This document shows positions 45,506 through 56,100 of a stretch of 64,000 bases of DNA, piece by piece (position 1 is the stretch's first letter; every line of letters begins with the position of its first letter). Under the pieces are notes generated by a model. That model was not told where the DNA came from and made no database searches. It saw only the letters and a program-made list of their open reading frames with translations. A program made the position numbers and the translations under genes. Origin of the DNA: Aquirufa nivalisilvae (GTDB lineage: Bacteria; Bacteroidota; Bacteroidia; Cytophagales; Spirosomataceae); contig NZ_SEWX01000002.1 of the NCBI RefSeq assembly GCF_004307455.1, positions 353,075-417,074 of the forward strand, in the 5' to 3' direction.

Positions 45506-46747
45506 ATGATTTCATTTCAAGAATTTACCTTAGACAATGGCTTACGTGTGATCGTACATGAAGACCCCAGCACTACTTTGGCCGTGATGGATGTAATTTA
45601 CGATGTAGGTTCTCGAGATGAAGATCCATCAAGGACTGGATTTGCTCATTTATTTGAGCATTTGATGTTTGGAGGCTCAGAAAATATTCCAAATTACGAT
45701 AGTCCTTTGCAACGAGTAGGTGGGGAGAATAATGCTTTTACCACGCCAGATTTAACAAACTATTACATCAGCTTACCCTATCAAAACCTGGAAACGGCCT
45801 TTTGGTTGGAATCTGATCGTATGAAGCAATTGGCATTTAATCCGAATTCCCTAGAAGTTCAAAGAAAAGTGGTCATTGAAGAATTTAAACAACGCTATTT
45901 GAATCAACCTTATGGTGATTTGTGGCTCAAGTTTAGACCTTTGATTTATCAAAAACATGCTTATCGCTGGGCTACCATTGGAGCGGATATTCAACATATT
46001 GAGGAGGCGACTTTAGAAGATGTCAAGGCCTTTTTTTATAAACATTATGTGCCTACCAATGCCGTGTTGGTGGTGGCAGGTAAAGTGAAATTGGACGAAG
46101 TAAAGGTCTTAGCCGAGAAGTGGTTTGGACCTATTCCTGGTGGAGTGAAGCCTATTCGTCAATTGGTACAGGAAGATGTGCAACAGGAAAATCGTCATAT
46201 GGAAATTACGGCCAAAGTTCCTTCTGATAGGATTTACAAAGCCTATCCCATGGTGGGACGTTATCATCCTGGTTTTCATGCCATTGATATGTTGGCCGAC
46301 TTAATGGGTCGGGGAGAGTCGTCCTATTTATATGAGCATTTAGTACAAAATGAGCGCATTTTCGATTCCTTAAATGCCTATCAAATGGGTTCCATTGATC
46401 CAGGTATTTTGGTGATACAAGGACAAGTGACTGAGGGTGTGGATATAGAAGCTGCGGATCAGGCTTTGGAAAAAGTTATTCAGGAATTTGTTCAATCAGG
46501 AATAGTGGAAGGGGCACTTCAAAAAGTAAAGAATCAAGCGGAGGCCAGCTTGGTATTCATGGAGGTGGAGGTCTTGAACCGAGCGATGAATTTAGCTATG
46601 GCTGCCAATGCCGGTTACCCCAATTGGGTAAATACAGAAGCTGAAAAAATTCAAGCTGTTTCCTTGTCGGAAGTACAATCTTGGGCTAAAAGCTTGTTTA
46701 TTGATGGGAAATCGAATACCTTATGGTATAAGAAAGAAATGAATTAG
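45506..46747 (+). CDS. M16-family zinc peptidase
   Basis: A 413-aa single-module insulinase/pitrilysin-type peptidase with the inverted zinc motif H48-x-x-E51-H52 in HLFEHLMF and a third acidic ligand at E125/E126 in VVIEEFKQRY. The glycine-rich GGENNAFTTPDLTNYY follows the active site. No signal peptide is seen, so it may be cytoplasmic, though many Bacteroidota M16 proteins are exported. It heads the run ispF-relA/spoT-fur-purA with gaps of 2-50 bp. Confidence 0.9.
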   Translation: MISFQEFTLDNGLRVIVHEDPSTTLAVMDVIYDVGSRDEDPSRTGFAHLFEHLMFGGSENIPNYDSPLQRVGGENNAFTTPDLTNYYISLPYQNLETAFWLESDRMKQLAFNPNSLEVQRKVVIEEFKQRYLNQPYGDLWLKFRPLIYQKHAYRWATIGADIQHIEEATLEDVKAFFYKHYVPTNAVLVVAGKVKLDEVKVLAEKWFGPIPGGVKPIRQLVQEDVQQENRHMEITAKVPSDRIYKAYPMVGRYHPGFHAIDMLADLMGRGESSYLYEHLVQNERIFDSLNAYQMGSIDPGILVIQGQVTEGVDIEAADQALEKVIQEFVQSGIVEGALQKVKNQAEASLVFMEVEVLNRAMNLAMAANAGYPNWVNTEAEKIQAVSLSEVQSWAKSLFIDGKSNTLWYKKEMN

Positions 46748-46749
46748 TC

Positions 46750-47229
46750 ATGAAGATACGCGTAGGACAAGGGTATGATGTGCATCGCTGGGTGGAAGGA
46801 AGACCTTGTATTTTAGGAGGGATTGAAATCGAGTCAGCTAAGGGTCCATTGGGCCATTCAGATGCTGATTTAGTTTGTCATGTCATTTGTGATGCTTTAT
46901 TGGGAGCCGCCAACCTGCGAAATATCGGTTTTCATTTTTCGGATAAAGATCCTCAATGGAAAGGGGTTTCTTCTATTGCCTTATTGACTCGCGTTTTAGA
47001 AATGATTCGAGAAAAGGGATGGAGATTTGGAAATGTTGACGTGACCATTATTTTAGATCAACCTCATTTAAATCCACATATACCCGCCATGCAGGCCAAT
47101 TTGGCTCAAGTGATGGCTGTAGAGTTGGATCAAATTACCTTGAAAGCAACCACCTCAGAAGGGATGGGTTTTGTTGGAAGAGGAGAAGGAATATCGGCCA
47201 TGGCAGTGGCTCTAATTACTGCTGAGTAA
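46750..47229 (+). CDS. ispF: 2-C-methyl-D-erythritol 2,4-cyclodiphosphate synthase
   Basis: Converts CDP-ME2P to MEcPP in the MEP pathway. The 159-aa protein has metal ligands D10, H12 and H44 in GYDVHRW and HSDADLVCH, and the C-terminal ATTSEGMGFVGRGEGI. The window thus shows a MEP isoprenoid pathway. The start lies 2 bp after the M16 stop. Confidence 0.96.
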   Translation: MKIRVGQGYDVHRWVEGRPCILGGIEIESAKGPLGHSDADLVCHVICDALLGAANLRNIGFHFSDKDPQWKGVSSIALLTRVLEMIREKGWRFGNVDVTIILDQPHLNPHIPAMQANLAQVMAVELDQITLKATTSEGMGFVGRGEGISAMAVALITAE

Positions 47230-47232
47230 GCT

Positions 47233-49482
47233 ATGCCTATCAATTTAGAAAAAGAGCGATTAGAGATTTTAAAAAGGTACCGCAAGTTGCTTCGTACAGC
47301 TAAACCCTTTTTAAAAGATGATGATGCTAAGCAAATCAAAAAGGCATTTTTGATTTCGGCGGAGGCACACAAGGAGATGCGAAGAAAATCGGGTGAGCCC
47401 TATATCTATCATCCTTTAGCAGTGGCCCAGATTTGTGTTGAGGAAATTGGACTGGGAACTACTTCCATTATATCTGCCTTGTTGCATGATGTGGTGGAGG
47501 ATACAGATACTACCTTAGCGGATATTGAAAAAGATTTTGGTCCCAAGATTGCTTCCATTATTGATGGACTAACCAAGATTTCAGGGACATTTGAATACGG
47601 AACATCTCAACAAGCGGAAAATTTCCGTAAGATGTTGCTGACTTTATCGGATGATATTCGCGTTATCTTAATCAAGCTGGCAGACCGTTTGCACAACATG
47701 CGTACGCTTTCCAGCATGGCTAAGGAAAAGCAATTGAAAATCGCATCAGAAACAATTTATCTATATGCTCCTTTGGCGCACCGTTTAGGTTTAAATGCGA
47801 TCAAAACAGAATTAGAGGATTTGGGTTTGAAATACACTGAGCCTGAGGCATTTAAGGAGATAGCCAATAAGTTGACAGAAAACAAACGTAACCGTGAAAG
47901 TTTTGTCGACCATTTCATTCGCCCAATTAAAAAATCGCTGGATGAATTGCATCTGAATTATACAATCAAAGGTAGACCTAAGTCGATTTACTCGATTTAC
48001 AACAAGATCAAAAGTAGCAATACTCCATTTGATAAAATTTACGATTTATTTGCCGTGAGGGTGGTGATTGATGTGCCTTTAGAAAGAGAAAAAGCAGATT
48101 GTTGGGAAGTCTATTCCATTGTGACGGATCATTATCGTCCTAACCCAAGTAGGCTAAAAGACTGGGTCTCAACTCCTAAATCCAATGGATATGAGTCACT
48201 GCATACTACCGTGATGAGTTTGCCTTATGGCAACGATAAAGAGGGACGTTGGGTAGAAGTGCAGATTCGGACCAAACGGATGGATGAGATAGCGGAAAAA
48301 GGGGTTGCAGCTCACTTTAAATACAAAGGAACGGATACGCGCACTAGTCAAGCATTTGAATCTTGGTTAAGTCAAGTTCGTGAAGCTCTTGAAACCAATG
48401 ATAAGAGCCAGTCGGCCGTGGAATTGGTGGATGATATTAAAAACTCCTTGTATCATGAGGAAGTATTTGTATTTACTCCCAAAGGTAAATTAGTAGTCTT
48501 ACAGGTGGGTTCTACTGCATTGGATTTTGCCTTTGAAATCCACTCAGAAGTAGGAGCCAAGTGTATCGGGGCTAAGGTTGGAGGGAAATTAGTGCCTTTA
48601 TCTCACAAGCTGAGTAATGGTGATCAAATTGAAATCTTAACTTCTTCCAAGCAAAAACCATCAGAAGATTGGTTGCGTATCGTTACTACCACCAAGGCGA
48701 AAGCAAGGATTAAGGATTTCATTAAAGAGGAGAATAAGTCGCACGTCATCAAAGGGCGTGATATGATAGAACACCGGTTGAAGATTTTGGGATATCCAAG
48801 TTTGACCTTGGAGATTACCAATCAGCTAAGAGCTTATTACAATGCTAAGGATGCCAATGATCTTTTCTATCGTTTTGGGAAAGGCTATGTTGCGATCGAA
48901 CAACTGAAACATTGGAAGTCCGACAAAGAGATGCACGAGCGGAAACAGGCTGAAAAGGCCATTCAGGTTCCTATTGTCGACAATAAGAGTTTTACCAAGG
49001 AGATGAAACGTGTACAGCATGACCGTAAGGATGCTGATATATTGTTGATTGGGGAAGATATGGATAAGGTTGACTATACCTTGGCTAAGTGCTGTAATCC
49101 AATTTCTGGCGATGATGTGTTTGGTTTTGTAACCATCAATGAGGGAATTAAAATTCACCGAACTAATTGCCCTAACTCCCCTGAATTATTATCGCGACAT
49201 GGTGATCGTGTTATCAAAGCACAGTGGGCTAGTCAAATAGCCATGTCCTTTGTGGTGGATTTGGTCATCCGAGGTATTGATCGAGTAGGTTTGGTAAATG
49301 ACGTGACTCGGGTAATTTCGGATGAATTGAAAGTGAACATTACTGCATTGAATATTGGAGTGAAAGATGGACTATTTGAAGGTCGAATTTCACTCATGAT
49401 ACAAGATACTGACCACTTGGTTGCCCTAGTAGGGGAATTGGAACGAGTGGCGGGAGTAATTGAGGTTGCAAGAGAAGAATAA
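47233..49482 (+). CDS. relA/spoT: RelA/SpoT-family (p)ppGpp synthetase/hydrolase
   Basis: A 749-aa long RSH protein. HD hydrolase domain about 40-200 with H60 and the H85-D86 pair of SALLHDVVEDT and LIKLADRLHNMRTL; synthetase domain about 240-370 with RPKSIYSIYNKI; TGS about 405-465 (FVFTPKGKLVVLQ); a CC/zinc-finger stretch around AKCCNPISGDDV; ACT domain at 675-749. Both catalytic halves look intact, so it probably both makes and degrades (p)ppGpp. Starts 3 bp after ispF. Confidence 0.95.
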   Translation: MPINLEKERLEILKRYRKLLRTAKPFLKDDDAKQIKKAFLISAEAHKEMRRKSGEPYIYHPLAVAQICVEEIGLGTTSIISALLHDVVEDTDTTLADIEKDFGPKIASIIDGLTKISGTFEYGTSQQAENFRKMLLTLSDDIRVILIKLADRLHNMRTLSSMAKEKQLKIASETIYLYAPLAHRLGLNAIKTELEDLGLKYTEPEAFKEIANKLTENKRNRESFVDHFIRPIKKSLDELHLNYTIKGRPKSIYSIYNKIKSSNTPFDKIYDLFAVRVVIDVPLEREKADCWEVYSIVTDHYRPNPSRLKDWVSTPKSNGYESLHTTVMSLPYGNDKEGRWVEVQIRTKRMDEIAEKGVAAHFKYKGTDTRTSQAFESWLSQVREALETNDKSQSAVELVDDIKNSLYHEEVFVFTPKGKLVVLQVGSTALDFAFEIHSEVGAKCIGAKVGGKLVPLSHKLSNGDQIEILTSSKQKPSEDWLRIVTTTKAKARIKDFIKEENKSHVIKGRDMIEHRLKILGYPSLTLEITNQLRAYYNAKDANDLFYRFGKGYVAIEQLKHWKSDKEMHERKQAEKAIQVPIVDNKSFTKEMKRVQHDRKDADILLIGEDMDKVDYTLAKCCNPISGDDVFGFVTINEGIKIHRTNCPNSPELLSRHGDRVIKAQWASQIAMSFVVDLVIRGIDRVGLVNDVTRVISDELKVNITALNIGVKDGLFEGRISLMIQDTDHLVALVGELERVAGVIEVAREE

Positions 49483-49531
49483 TAGCTTTTTTCAGTTTTT
49501 ATAGCTTATTTTACGTCGTTTTTTTCGCTAA

Positions 49532-50017
49532 ATGTCCACAGAAATAGATAAGTTCGATTCGGTTAAGAAAATTTTCACAGCCTACTTGGAAAACAAGGGT
49601 CTGCGCAAGACACCCGAGCGATTTGCTATCTTGGAGGAAATCTATTTACGCGACGACCATTTTGATGTGGAGGAGTTATATATCTCCATGAAAAACAAGA
49701 AATACCAAGTTTCGAGGGCTACAGTTTATAATACCTTAGACGTCTTGGTAGAATGTGATTTGGTGGTAAAACACCAGTTTGGACGTAATCAAGCGCAGTT
49801 TGAGAAGTCTTATGGACGTAGACAGCATGATCATCTAATTTGTACAGATTGTCATAAGGTGACAGAATTCTGTGATCCACGCGTTCAAACCATCCAAAGT
49901 TTAGTGGGAGAAATGTTGCATTTTAATGTCATGCATCATTCTTTGATTTTCTACGGATCATGTACCAACAAGAATTGTGAACACCGAGCTAATTTCCAAG
50001 CGAGGTCCCAAGAATAA
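49532..50017 (+). CDS. fur: Fur-family transcriptional regulator
   Basis: A 161-aa ferric uptake regulator family protein: winged helix at 20-85 with the recognition stretch VSRATVYNTLDVL, and the dimerisation domain with structural zinc ligands C104, C107, C144 and C149. The metal-sensing His cluster HDHLICTDC is present. Probably iron-responsive, though Zur or PerR roles cannot be excluded from sequence. Follows relA/spoT by 49 bp. Confidence 0.88.
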   Translation: MSTEIDKFDSVKKIFTAYLENKGLRKTPERFAILEEIYLRDDHFDVEELYISMKNKKYQVSRATVYNTLDVLVECDLVVKHQFGRNQAQFEKSYGRRQHDHLICTDCHKVTEFCDPRVQTIQSLVGEMLHFNVMHHSLIFYGSCTNKNCEHRANFQARSQE

Positions 50018-50038
50018 AAGAATTTAACAATAGTTTTT

Positions 50039-51319
50039 ATGGCAGTTGATGTATTATTAGGCTTACAGTGGGGTGATGAAGGAAAGGGGAAAATTGTAGA
50101 CGTATTAGCACCTCGTTATCAGGTTGTGGCAAGATTTCAAGGAGGACCTAATGCAGGTCATACTTTGGAATTTGATGGTTTTAAGCATGTGTTGCATCAG
50201 ATTCCATCAGGTATTTTCCGTCAGGAAGTACAGAATATCATTGGAAATGGTGTGGTGTTAGACCCTATTATTTTTAAGAAAGAAATAGAAGGCTTAGCAC
50301 ACTTTAACTTGGATTTGCAGAAAAACTTAGAAATTTCTAAGAAAGCATCCATCATTTTGCCTACGCACCGTTTGTTAGATGCAGCCTATGAGTTAGCCAA
50401 AGGAAAGGAAAAAATTGGTTCTACTTTGAAAGGAATTGGACCAACTTATACGGATAAAATATCTCGTCAGGGTTTACGTGTCGGAGATATGATTTCACCT
50501 AATTTTCCAGAAAAATACAAAACGCTTGTGGATCGCCATAAAGCGATTTTGGATGTTTATAAATACGAATACGATTTGACGGAAGCGGAAGCTGCCTTTT
50601 TTGAAGCAGTAGAATTCATGAAGCAATTTGCCTTGGTGGATTCTGAGTATTCAGTGAACAATGCCATTAATTTAGGAAAGACGATTTTGGCTGAAGGAGC
50701 GCAAGGATCCTTGTTGGATGTGGACTTTGGTTCTTATCCATTCGTAACTTCTTCCAATACTATTTCAGCAGGTGCTTGTACGGGTTTAGGTGTTGCACCT
50801 AAAAACATAGGAGAAGTATTCGGTATTTTCAAGGCCTATGCTACTCGTGTAGGTTCAGGTCCTTTCCCTACAGAATTGGAAGATGAAGTGGGTGAGGCGA
50901 TGCGTCAAGAAGGTCGTGAGTTTGGTTCAACTACGGGTCGTCCTCGTCGTTGTGGTTGGATTGATTTACCTGCTTTAAAATATGCTATGATGATCAATGG
51001 AGTGACTCAATTGATTATGATGAAAGCTGATGTCTTGAATATCTTTGAAGAGATTCAAATATGTACGGCCTATGAAATGCCTGATGGCACCGTGACGGAT
51101 CAAATTCCATTTGAGATTACGGATATTAAAGTAAAACCAATTTATGCGAGTCTACCAGGATGGCATTGCAGTTTAGAGGGAATGCGTGATTTTAATGAAT
51201 TACCTGCTGAATTGACTAATTATATTGCCTTTTTAGAGAAGCATTTAAATTTACCGATCAACTTCATTTCAACCGGCCCAGATCGTGAGGCCTGTGTTTT
51301 GAGAGGGTCATTGGCATAG
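50039..51319 (+). CDS. purA: Adenylosuccinate synthetase
   Basis: Forms adenylosuccinate from IMP, aspartate and GTP in AMP synthesis. The 426-aa protein begins with the GTP-binding and catalytic WGDEGKGKIVD, has GGPNAGHTLEFDG, GSTLKGIGPTYTDKISR, ILAEGAQGSLLDVDFGSYPFVT, and GSTTGRPRRCGWID. Start ATG fits the family. With guaB it supplies both branches of purine nucleotide synthesis. Confidence 0.97.
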   Translation: MAVDVLLGLQWGDEGKGKIVDVLAPRYQVVARFQGGPNAGHTLEFDGFKHVLHQIPSGIFRQEVQNIIGNGVVLDPIIFKKEIEGLAHFNLDLQKNLEISKKASIILPTHRLLDAAYELAKGKEKIGSTLKGIGPTYTDKISRQGLRVGDMISPNFPEKYKTLVDRHKAILDVYKYEYDLTEAEAAFFEAVEFMKQFALVDSEYSVNNAINLGKTILAEGAQGSLLDVDFGSYPFVTSSNTISAGACTGLGVAPKNIGEVFGIFKAYATRVGSGPFPTELEDEVGEAMRQEGREFGSTTGRPRRCGWIDLPALKYAMMINGVTQLIMMKADVLNIFEEIQICTAYEMPDGTVTDQIPFEITDIKVKPIYASLPGWHCSLEGMRDFNELPAELTNYIAFLEKHLNLPINFISTGPDREACVLRGSLA

Positions 51320-51323
51320 AAAG

Positions 51324-51968
51324 ATGATGGCTTCGGATCGAATGGATTTGGCAGAATTGTATAAATTCGATGAGATTTACTGGATTCCAGCAGATCGCCC
51401 TAACATTCCATCCGAAGCTACTTTTACGCCTACAGAGGCCTCAGCACCTGCTTTGGAAGCGCCCATGGCAGCTATTGTTGAAGAAAAAATCAATATCCCT
51501 GTTCAGGAAAAACCGAGTATCCCTTCAGGTCCAGGTTTACAAGCCAGCCTGGTTGAAGAGGTGAAGTCAATGGAACCTAGCGTTCCTCAAGATTCAAATG
51601 TCCTACCTATAGTCAATTGTCGTTTGGTCGTTGTAGGAAAGATTAATCCTACAGAGAAAGAGCGATTGCAATTGGTGTTTTCGGCAGCTCCGGTTTCTCT
51701 TCAGCCTACAGATTGGCAGGTCTTGGAACCTATGGATTCTTTTTCTTTAACTGAATTTGTTGAAGGCACTCAAGCTCAAATCTATGTATTCCTAGGAGAT
51801 CAAATTCCATCATGGAAAGAACAATTACCAGAAGGTAAAATCAGTCAAATTAGCAACAAAGCCATCTATTACTTTCCTCGATATATTTCCAGTCTAAAAG
51901 ACTCTGAAAAACCATTGAAATTGGCGTTTTGGAATAGCATGAAGGAAATCATTTCTAATGGTAAATGA
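51324..51968 (+). CDS. Uncharacterised protein, 214 aa, between purA and tsaD
   Basis: I do not recognise the family with certainty. Residues about 15-85 are low-complexity, rich in Pro, Ala and Glu, probably unstructured. Residues about 90-214 look like a compact domain ending FPRYISSLKDSEKPLKLAFW and a final helix. The end, with a K..LAFW..MK pattern after a short loop, resembles the C-terminus of HolD-like (DNA polymerase III psi) domains; this is a weak pattern match only. It starts 4 bp after purA, so it is co-transcribed. Two ATGs (51324, 51327) are adjacent. Confidence 0.6.
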   Translation: MMASDRMDLAELYKFDEIYWIPADRPNIPSEATFTPTEASAPALEAPMAAIVEEKINIPVQEKPSIPSGPGLQASLVEEVKSMEPSVPQDSNVLPIVNCRLVVVGKINPTEKERLQLVFSAAPVSLQPTDWQVLEPMDSFSLTEFVEGTQAQIYVFLGDQIPSWKEQLPEGKISQISNKAIYYFPRYISSLKDSEKPLKLAFWNSMKEIISNGK

Positions 51969-52035
51969 TGAATTGTAAATGGTGAATGGAAGAAATTCAA
52001 ATATTCACCATTTACAATTCACCATTCACCATTTA
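51957..52035. terminator. Repeat-built hairpin terminator between the 214-aa gene and tsaD
   Basis: The dispersed motif GAATTGTAAATGGTGAAT (about 51972-51989) is followed by its exact inverted copy (about 52005-52022), with degenerate extensions on both sides that continue the pairing. The stem overlaps the end of the plus-strand gene and reaches the stop of tsaD, so it may end transcription of both. Confidence 0.55.
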
Positions 52036-53034
52036 TTTCATTGCCATTCTCGGCAGGGGACTTACGTCTTGGCCACAGAAAATACCAGCTTCTGCTTTGA
52101 AGTGGCCAGCCATAGCAATCATCCCAGCATTGTCTGTACAGTAGGAAAACGCGGGGATAAAGACATCCCAGTTTTGTTGAGCACCTAACTCTTGAATTCC
52201 ATTTCTAAGCCCAGAATTGGCAGCAACACCCCCAGCAATAGCAATCTGTTGACAGTTCTTTTCTTTCATCGCCTTTTTCACTTTGCGGAGCAACATGTCG
52301 ATCAAAGTCTTTTGTACAGAAGCACAAATGTCTGCTTTGTTTTCCTCGATAAACTGTGAATTATTCTTCTGCTCTTTTTGTAAAAAATATAAAATGGCTG
52401 TCTTGATTCCAGAAAATGAAAAGTCTAAACCGGGCATTTCACTTAAAGGAAAAGGGAAACGATTAGGATTACCTTCTTTCGCTAATTTGTCAATCATAGG
52501 GCCGCCCGGATAGGGAAGTCCTATGAGTTTGGCCGTTTTATCAAATGCCTCTCCCACGGCATCATCTTGTGTCTCCCCAATGACCTCCATCTCCAATGGA
52601 CTCTTCACCCAAACCAGTTGAGTATGTCCCCCGCTGACTGTTAAACAAAGGAAAGGAAAGCTAGGTTTTGGGTCTTCAATAAAGTGAGCCAAAACATGGG
52701 CTTCCATATGGTTTACCTCAATGAGCGGTATATCTAAACTTAATGCCAAAGCCTTGGCAAAGGAGGTGCCAATTAATAGTGCTCCCAATAAACCAGGGCC
52801 ACGCGTAAAGGCAATGGCATTCAGTTCATTTTTGTTTATATTTGCTTTTTGCAGTGCTTCGTGAACGACAGGGATGATGGATTTTTGATGAGCTCTGCTG
52901 GCTAATTCTGGAACTACTCCTCCCCATTGTGTATGGATCAGTTGAGTAGATACAATGTTCGACCGAAGTTCACCGTTTACCATAATGGCAGCGGAGGTTT
53001 CGTCACAAGAAGATTCAATAGCCAGTAGATTCAT
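52033..53034 (-). CDS. tsaD: tRNA N6-adenosine threonylcarbamoyltransferase
   Basis: Transfers threonylcarbamoyl to A37 of ANN-decoding tRNAs together with TsaB/TsaE. From the ATG at 53034 the protein is 333 aa: MNLLAIESSCDETSAAI, iron-binding H109 and H113 in NHMEAHVLAHF, GGHTQLVWV, PGLDFSFSGIKTA and AIAGGVAANSGLR. The open frame extends 59 codons further upstream, but that part is unlike TsaD and covers the putative promoter. Divergent from tamB. Confidence 0.95.
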   Translation of the reverse strand: MNLLAIESSCDETSAAIMVNGELRSNIVSTQLIHTQWGGVVPELASRAHQKSIIPVVHEALQKANINKNELNAIAFTRGPGLLGALLIGTSFAKALALSLDIPLIEVNHMEAHVLAHFIEDPKPSFPFLCLTVSGGHTQLVWVKSPLEMEVIGETQDDAVGEAFDKTAKLIGLPYPGGPMIDKLAKEGNPNRFPFPLSEMPGLDFSFSGIKTAILYFLQKEQKNNSQFIEENKADICASVQKTLIDMLLRKVKKAMKEKNCQQIAIAGGVAANSGLRNGIQELGAQQNWDVFIPAFSYCTDNAGMIAMAGHFKAEAGIFCGQDVSPLPRMAMK

Positions 53035-53051
53035 ATCGGATAAAAACTCTG

Positions 53052-53059
53052 CAAAAATA
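53052..53059 (-). promoter_or_regulatory. Putative -7 box for tsaD
   Basis: Minus-strand TATTTTTG, 17 nt before the ATG at 53034. It lies inside the spurious upstream extension of the frame and supports the short start. Confidence 0.42.
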
Positions 53060-53103
53060 AGGCAAAATATGCCGTAATCGTTGGTTTTTCTGAAAAAGAA
53101 AAT

Positions 53104-56100
53104 ATGATTAAAGCAACCAAAATCTTCGCTAAATCCATTCTTTACGGTTTGGTGGGGATTTTTTTGTTGTTTTTTGTAACAGTCCTTTTGCTTCGAGTAC
53201 CTTCCAATCAAACCCTTTTAGCCCAGTATTTTGCGCCCAAAATCGAGAAAGCCATTGGCTATCCACTCACCGTTCGGGCTATCCAACTGAAGTTTTTTGA
53301 TGAAATAAGTTTCTGGGGTTTACGGGTCAAAGACCCTTGGGGAAAGGAAATGGTCTATATCGAACGATTGGATGTCAATTTTAATTTGTCCGATTTATTG
53401 TTCAAAGGAAGCAATCCTCACCTTGATTATGCCCGCTTATATCAACCTAAAGTTCATCTGATTTTTGAAAAAAAATCAGGAAAAATGAATTTAGATGAAT
53501 TTATTCTGCGCATCGATCACTGGCTGAATCCTGGCCCTAGTGTGGCAGGTCCAAGTTCTAAATTTGAAATTTTAGATGCCGAAGTCGTGGATGGCTCTTT
53601 TATGTTGGATGATCAACAAATTAAGAGTGAAGCTACAGCGAGGCATTTTGACCTGAACCACCTCATTTTTACCCACATTAATGCCAAGGTCAAAGACTTT
53701 TATGTGCAAGGGGATACATTGGGTTTACAAACCATTGGGCTTAAAGCATTGGATCCTATGACTGGTTTGAATATCAAGGCCTTGGATACCAAATTCATGT
53801 ATGCTGATAAGCAAATGCGTTTCGATCAACTGAATCTATTTTTCAATGATTCTCAGATCAAAAACCAGATTGTTTTCGATTATACAAGTACCAAAGATTT
53901 TAAGTTTTGGAATAAGAAAGTGAGGATGAAAGCCTATTTTGACAACAGTCAAATTAGAGGAGAGGATCTAGGAAGGTTTGTATCGGATATGTACCAATAC
54001 AAAGGTATGTATAAGTTGAAAGGTAATTTAGAGGGCCCTGTTGCCCGCTTAAATCTGAAGAATTTTGAGATGGCCTTTGGTAGTAAAAGTGTACTGCGAG
54101 GGGATTTTAGTTTTAAAGGATTACCTGAGATAGACAAAACTGTGATGGATTTTGACATGGTGAATTCCCTGTTTCATCCGCAAGATTTACAAGTCTTTTT
54201 GTCGAAATCAGCTGTTGAAAAAATGAATATATTGGGCCCCGTTTCCTTTGGTGGGAAGTTCTCCGGAACCAATAAGGACTTCAGTACTTCAGGTAAATTA
54301 AACACGGGTTTAGGGTATATGGAGGGAGATGTGATGATGAATTTGAGTGATTCCATGGCTTTTTCTAAGTACCAAGGGAAGTTGAAATTGAAGAAATTTA
54401 AGTTAGGTAAATTATTCAGTTTAGAGGAGTATTTAGGAACAGTTGACCTAGAAGCTCAAGTGAAAGGGTCTGGCTTTTCAAGTAATTCAGCCAAAGTAGA
54501 TTTTGATGGTCAAGTATCCGAGATCAATATTAAACGATATGCGTATCGTCGGGTAAGTTTGAAAGGTAATTTGCAGCGCCAATTATTCAAAGGCTTGGTC
54601 TCTGTTAAGGATAGTAATTTGTTGGCTCAAATGTCTGGTGAAATTAATTTGAGACAGGAAAAACCCATCTATAATTTGGAAGGTCGTATAGACCATGTGG
54701 ATTTGGGAAGGTTGAAGATTACGGATACACCTATGCAACTGGTGAGTGATTTTCAGGTTAACATCGCCATGAATGATTTGGACGATTTAGAGGGGAAAGC
54801 CATCTTTTCTGAAGCCATTTTGGGTACTCCCAAGAAGATGGATTTACCGATACATTTGTTGACTTTTAGTTCAGATTTGAAGGGAGCCAAACGTCGCTAT
54901 CGATTAAACTCAGATTTGATTTCGGTGGAGGCTGAAGGAGATTTTGTTCCTTCTCAACTGCAAAAAGATATGGGTCAGTTGTGGGAAGAATACACCTTGT
55001 ATTTTACCAAAAACGAGAGTGAAAGAGCAGCTTATTATGCCGCTAAATCTCATGAAACTAGTCGCAAATATGTGTCCGACTTTACGGTTATTTGCCATGA
55101 TGCCAAGCCCATTTTAACCCGTTGGTTTCCTACCATCGACTTAGCCAAAAACACTGTTTTTTCAGGGAGTGTTAATAAAGGAAGATCCGTTTCTCTGAGT
55201 TTGGAGTCATATCCGGATACCTTGGTATTAGGAGGGTATAAGTTTTATCAATCCATTTTCTCCTTCCAAAGTTCTAAATTTTTAGGCGGGCCAGAAGTTT
55301 CAAGTAGTTTGGTTTTTCAATCTAGAAGACAGCATTTGAACTTTTTAACACCGACAGAAAACTTGAAATTGGATGGCCTTTGGGACCAAGATCGAATCAA
55401 TTTTGAATTGGATTTTAAGCAGCAAGGGGATGATAATTCTGCCCATTTAGGGGGTGTTTGGCGCTTTGAGAAAGATGGTTTATCGCTTCGATTTAAAGAT
55501 ACTTATTTACGTATTTTGGGACAAGATTGGGCAGTCGATCCTGAGAATAAAATATCGATTCAAGGCAAGGAATTGAATGCAGAACACTTTTTGATTTCGA
55601 ATCAAAAGCAGTCTATTGCATTGCAAGGGAGTTTATCCATGGACTCCACGGAGACCTTGCGACTCCGAGCAAATAAGTTTCAATTAGGGACATTAGCGCC
55701 TTTGTTTTCTTTGAAAGTTCAAGGAGAATTGAATGCCGAAATCAATATCCAAGATTGGTATCAGCATACTCGTTTGGACACATGGTTATTGGTGGATTCG
55801 CTGCGTTTGAATACATTTTACATTGGTAATTTACAAGGGGTAGGAACCTATAATGCCGATTTAAAAACAATGGATTTGAATTATCATTTAAACCGTTTGG
55901 GTGAGTCGGTGATGGAGGTAGATGGTACTTATAAACCCTTTGAAACGAGAAATAAATTGGATGTTACAGCAGAGCTGAATAAGACTAATCTGAGTATTTT
56001 AGAGCCGTTTACGCAAGGTGTATTTTCTGGACTTGCAGGGGATGCCTCAGGTAAATTGAAGGTTAGAGGGACCTTGAATGATCCTGATATTGAAGGTAAA

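Noticed and set aside
52033..53211. TsaD with a 59-residue N-terminal extension
   Set aside because: The extension lacks any TsaD feature, begins inside tamB on the other strand, and covers the putative -7 box; MNLLAIESSCDE at 53034 is the family N-terminus.
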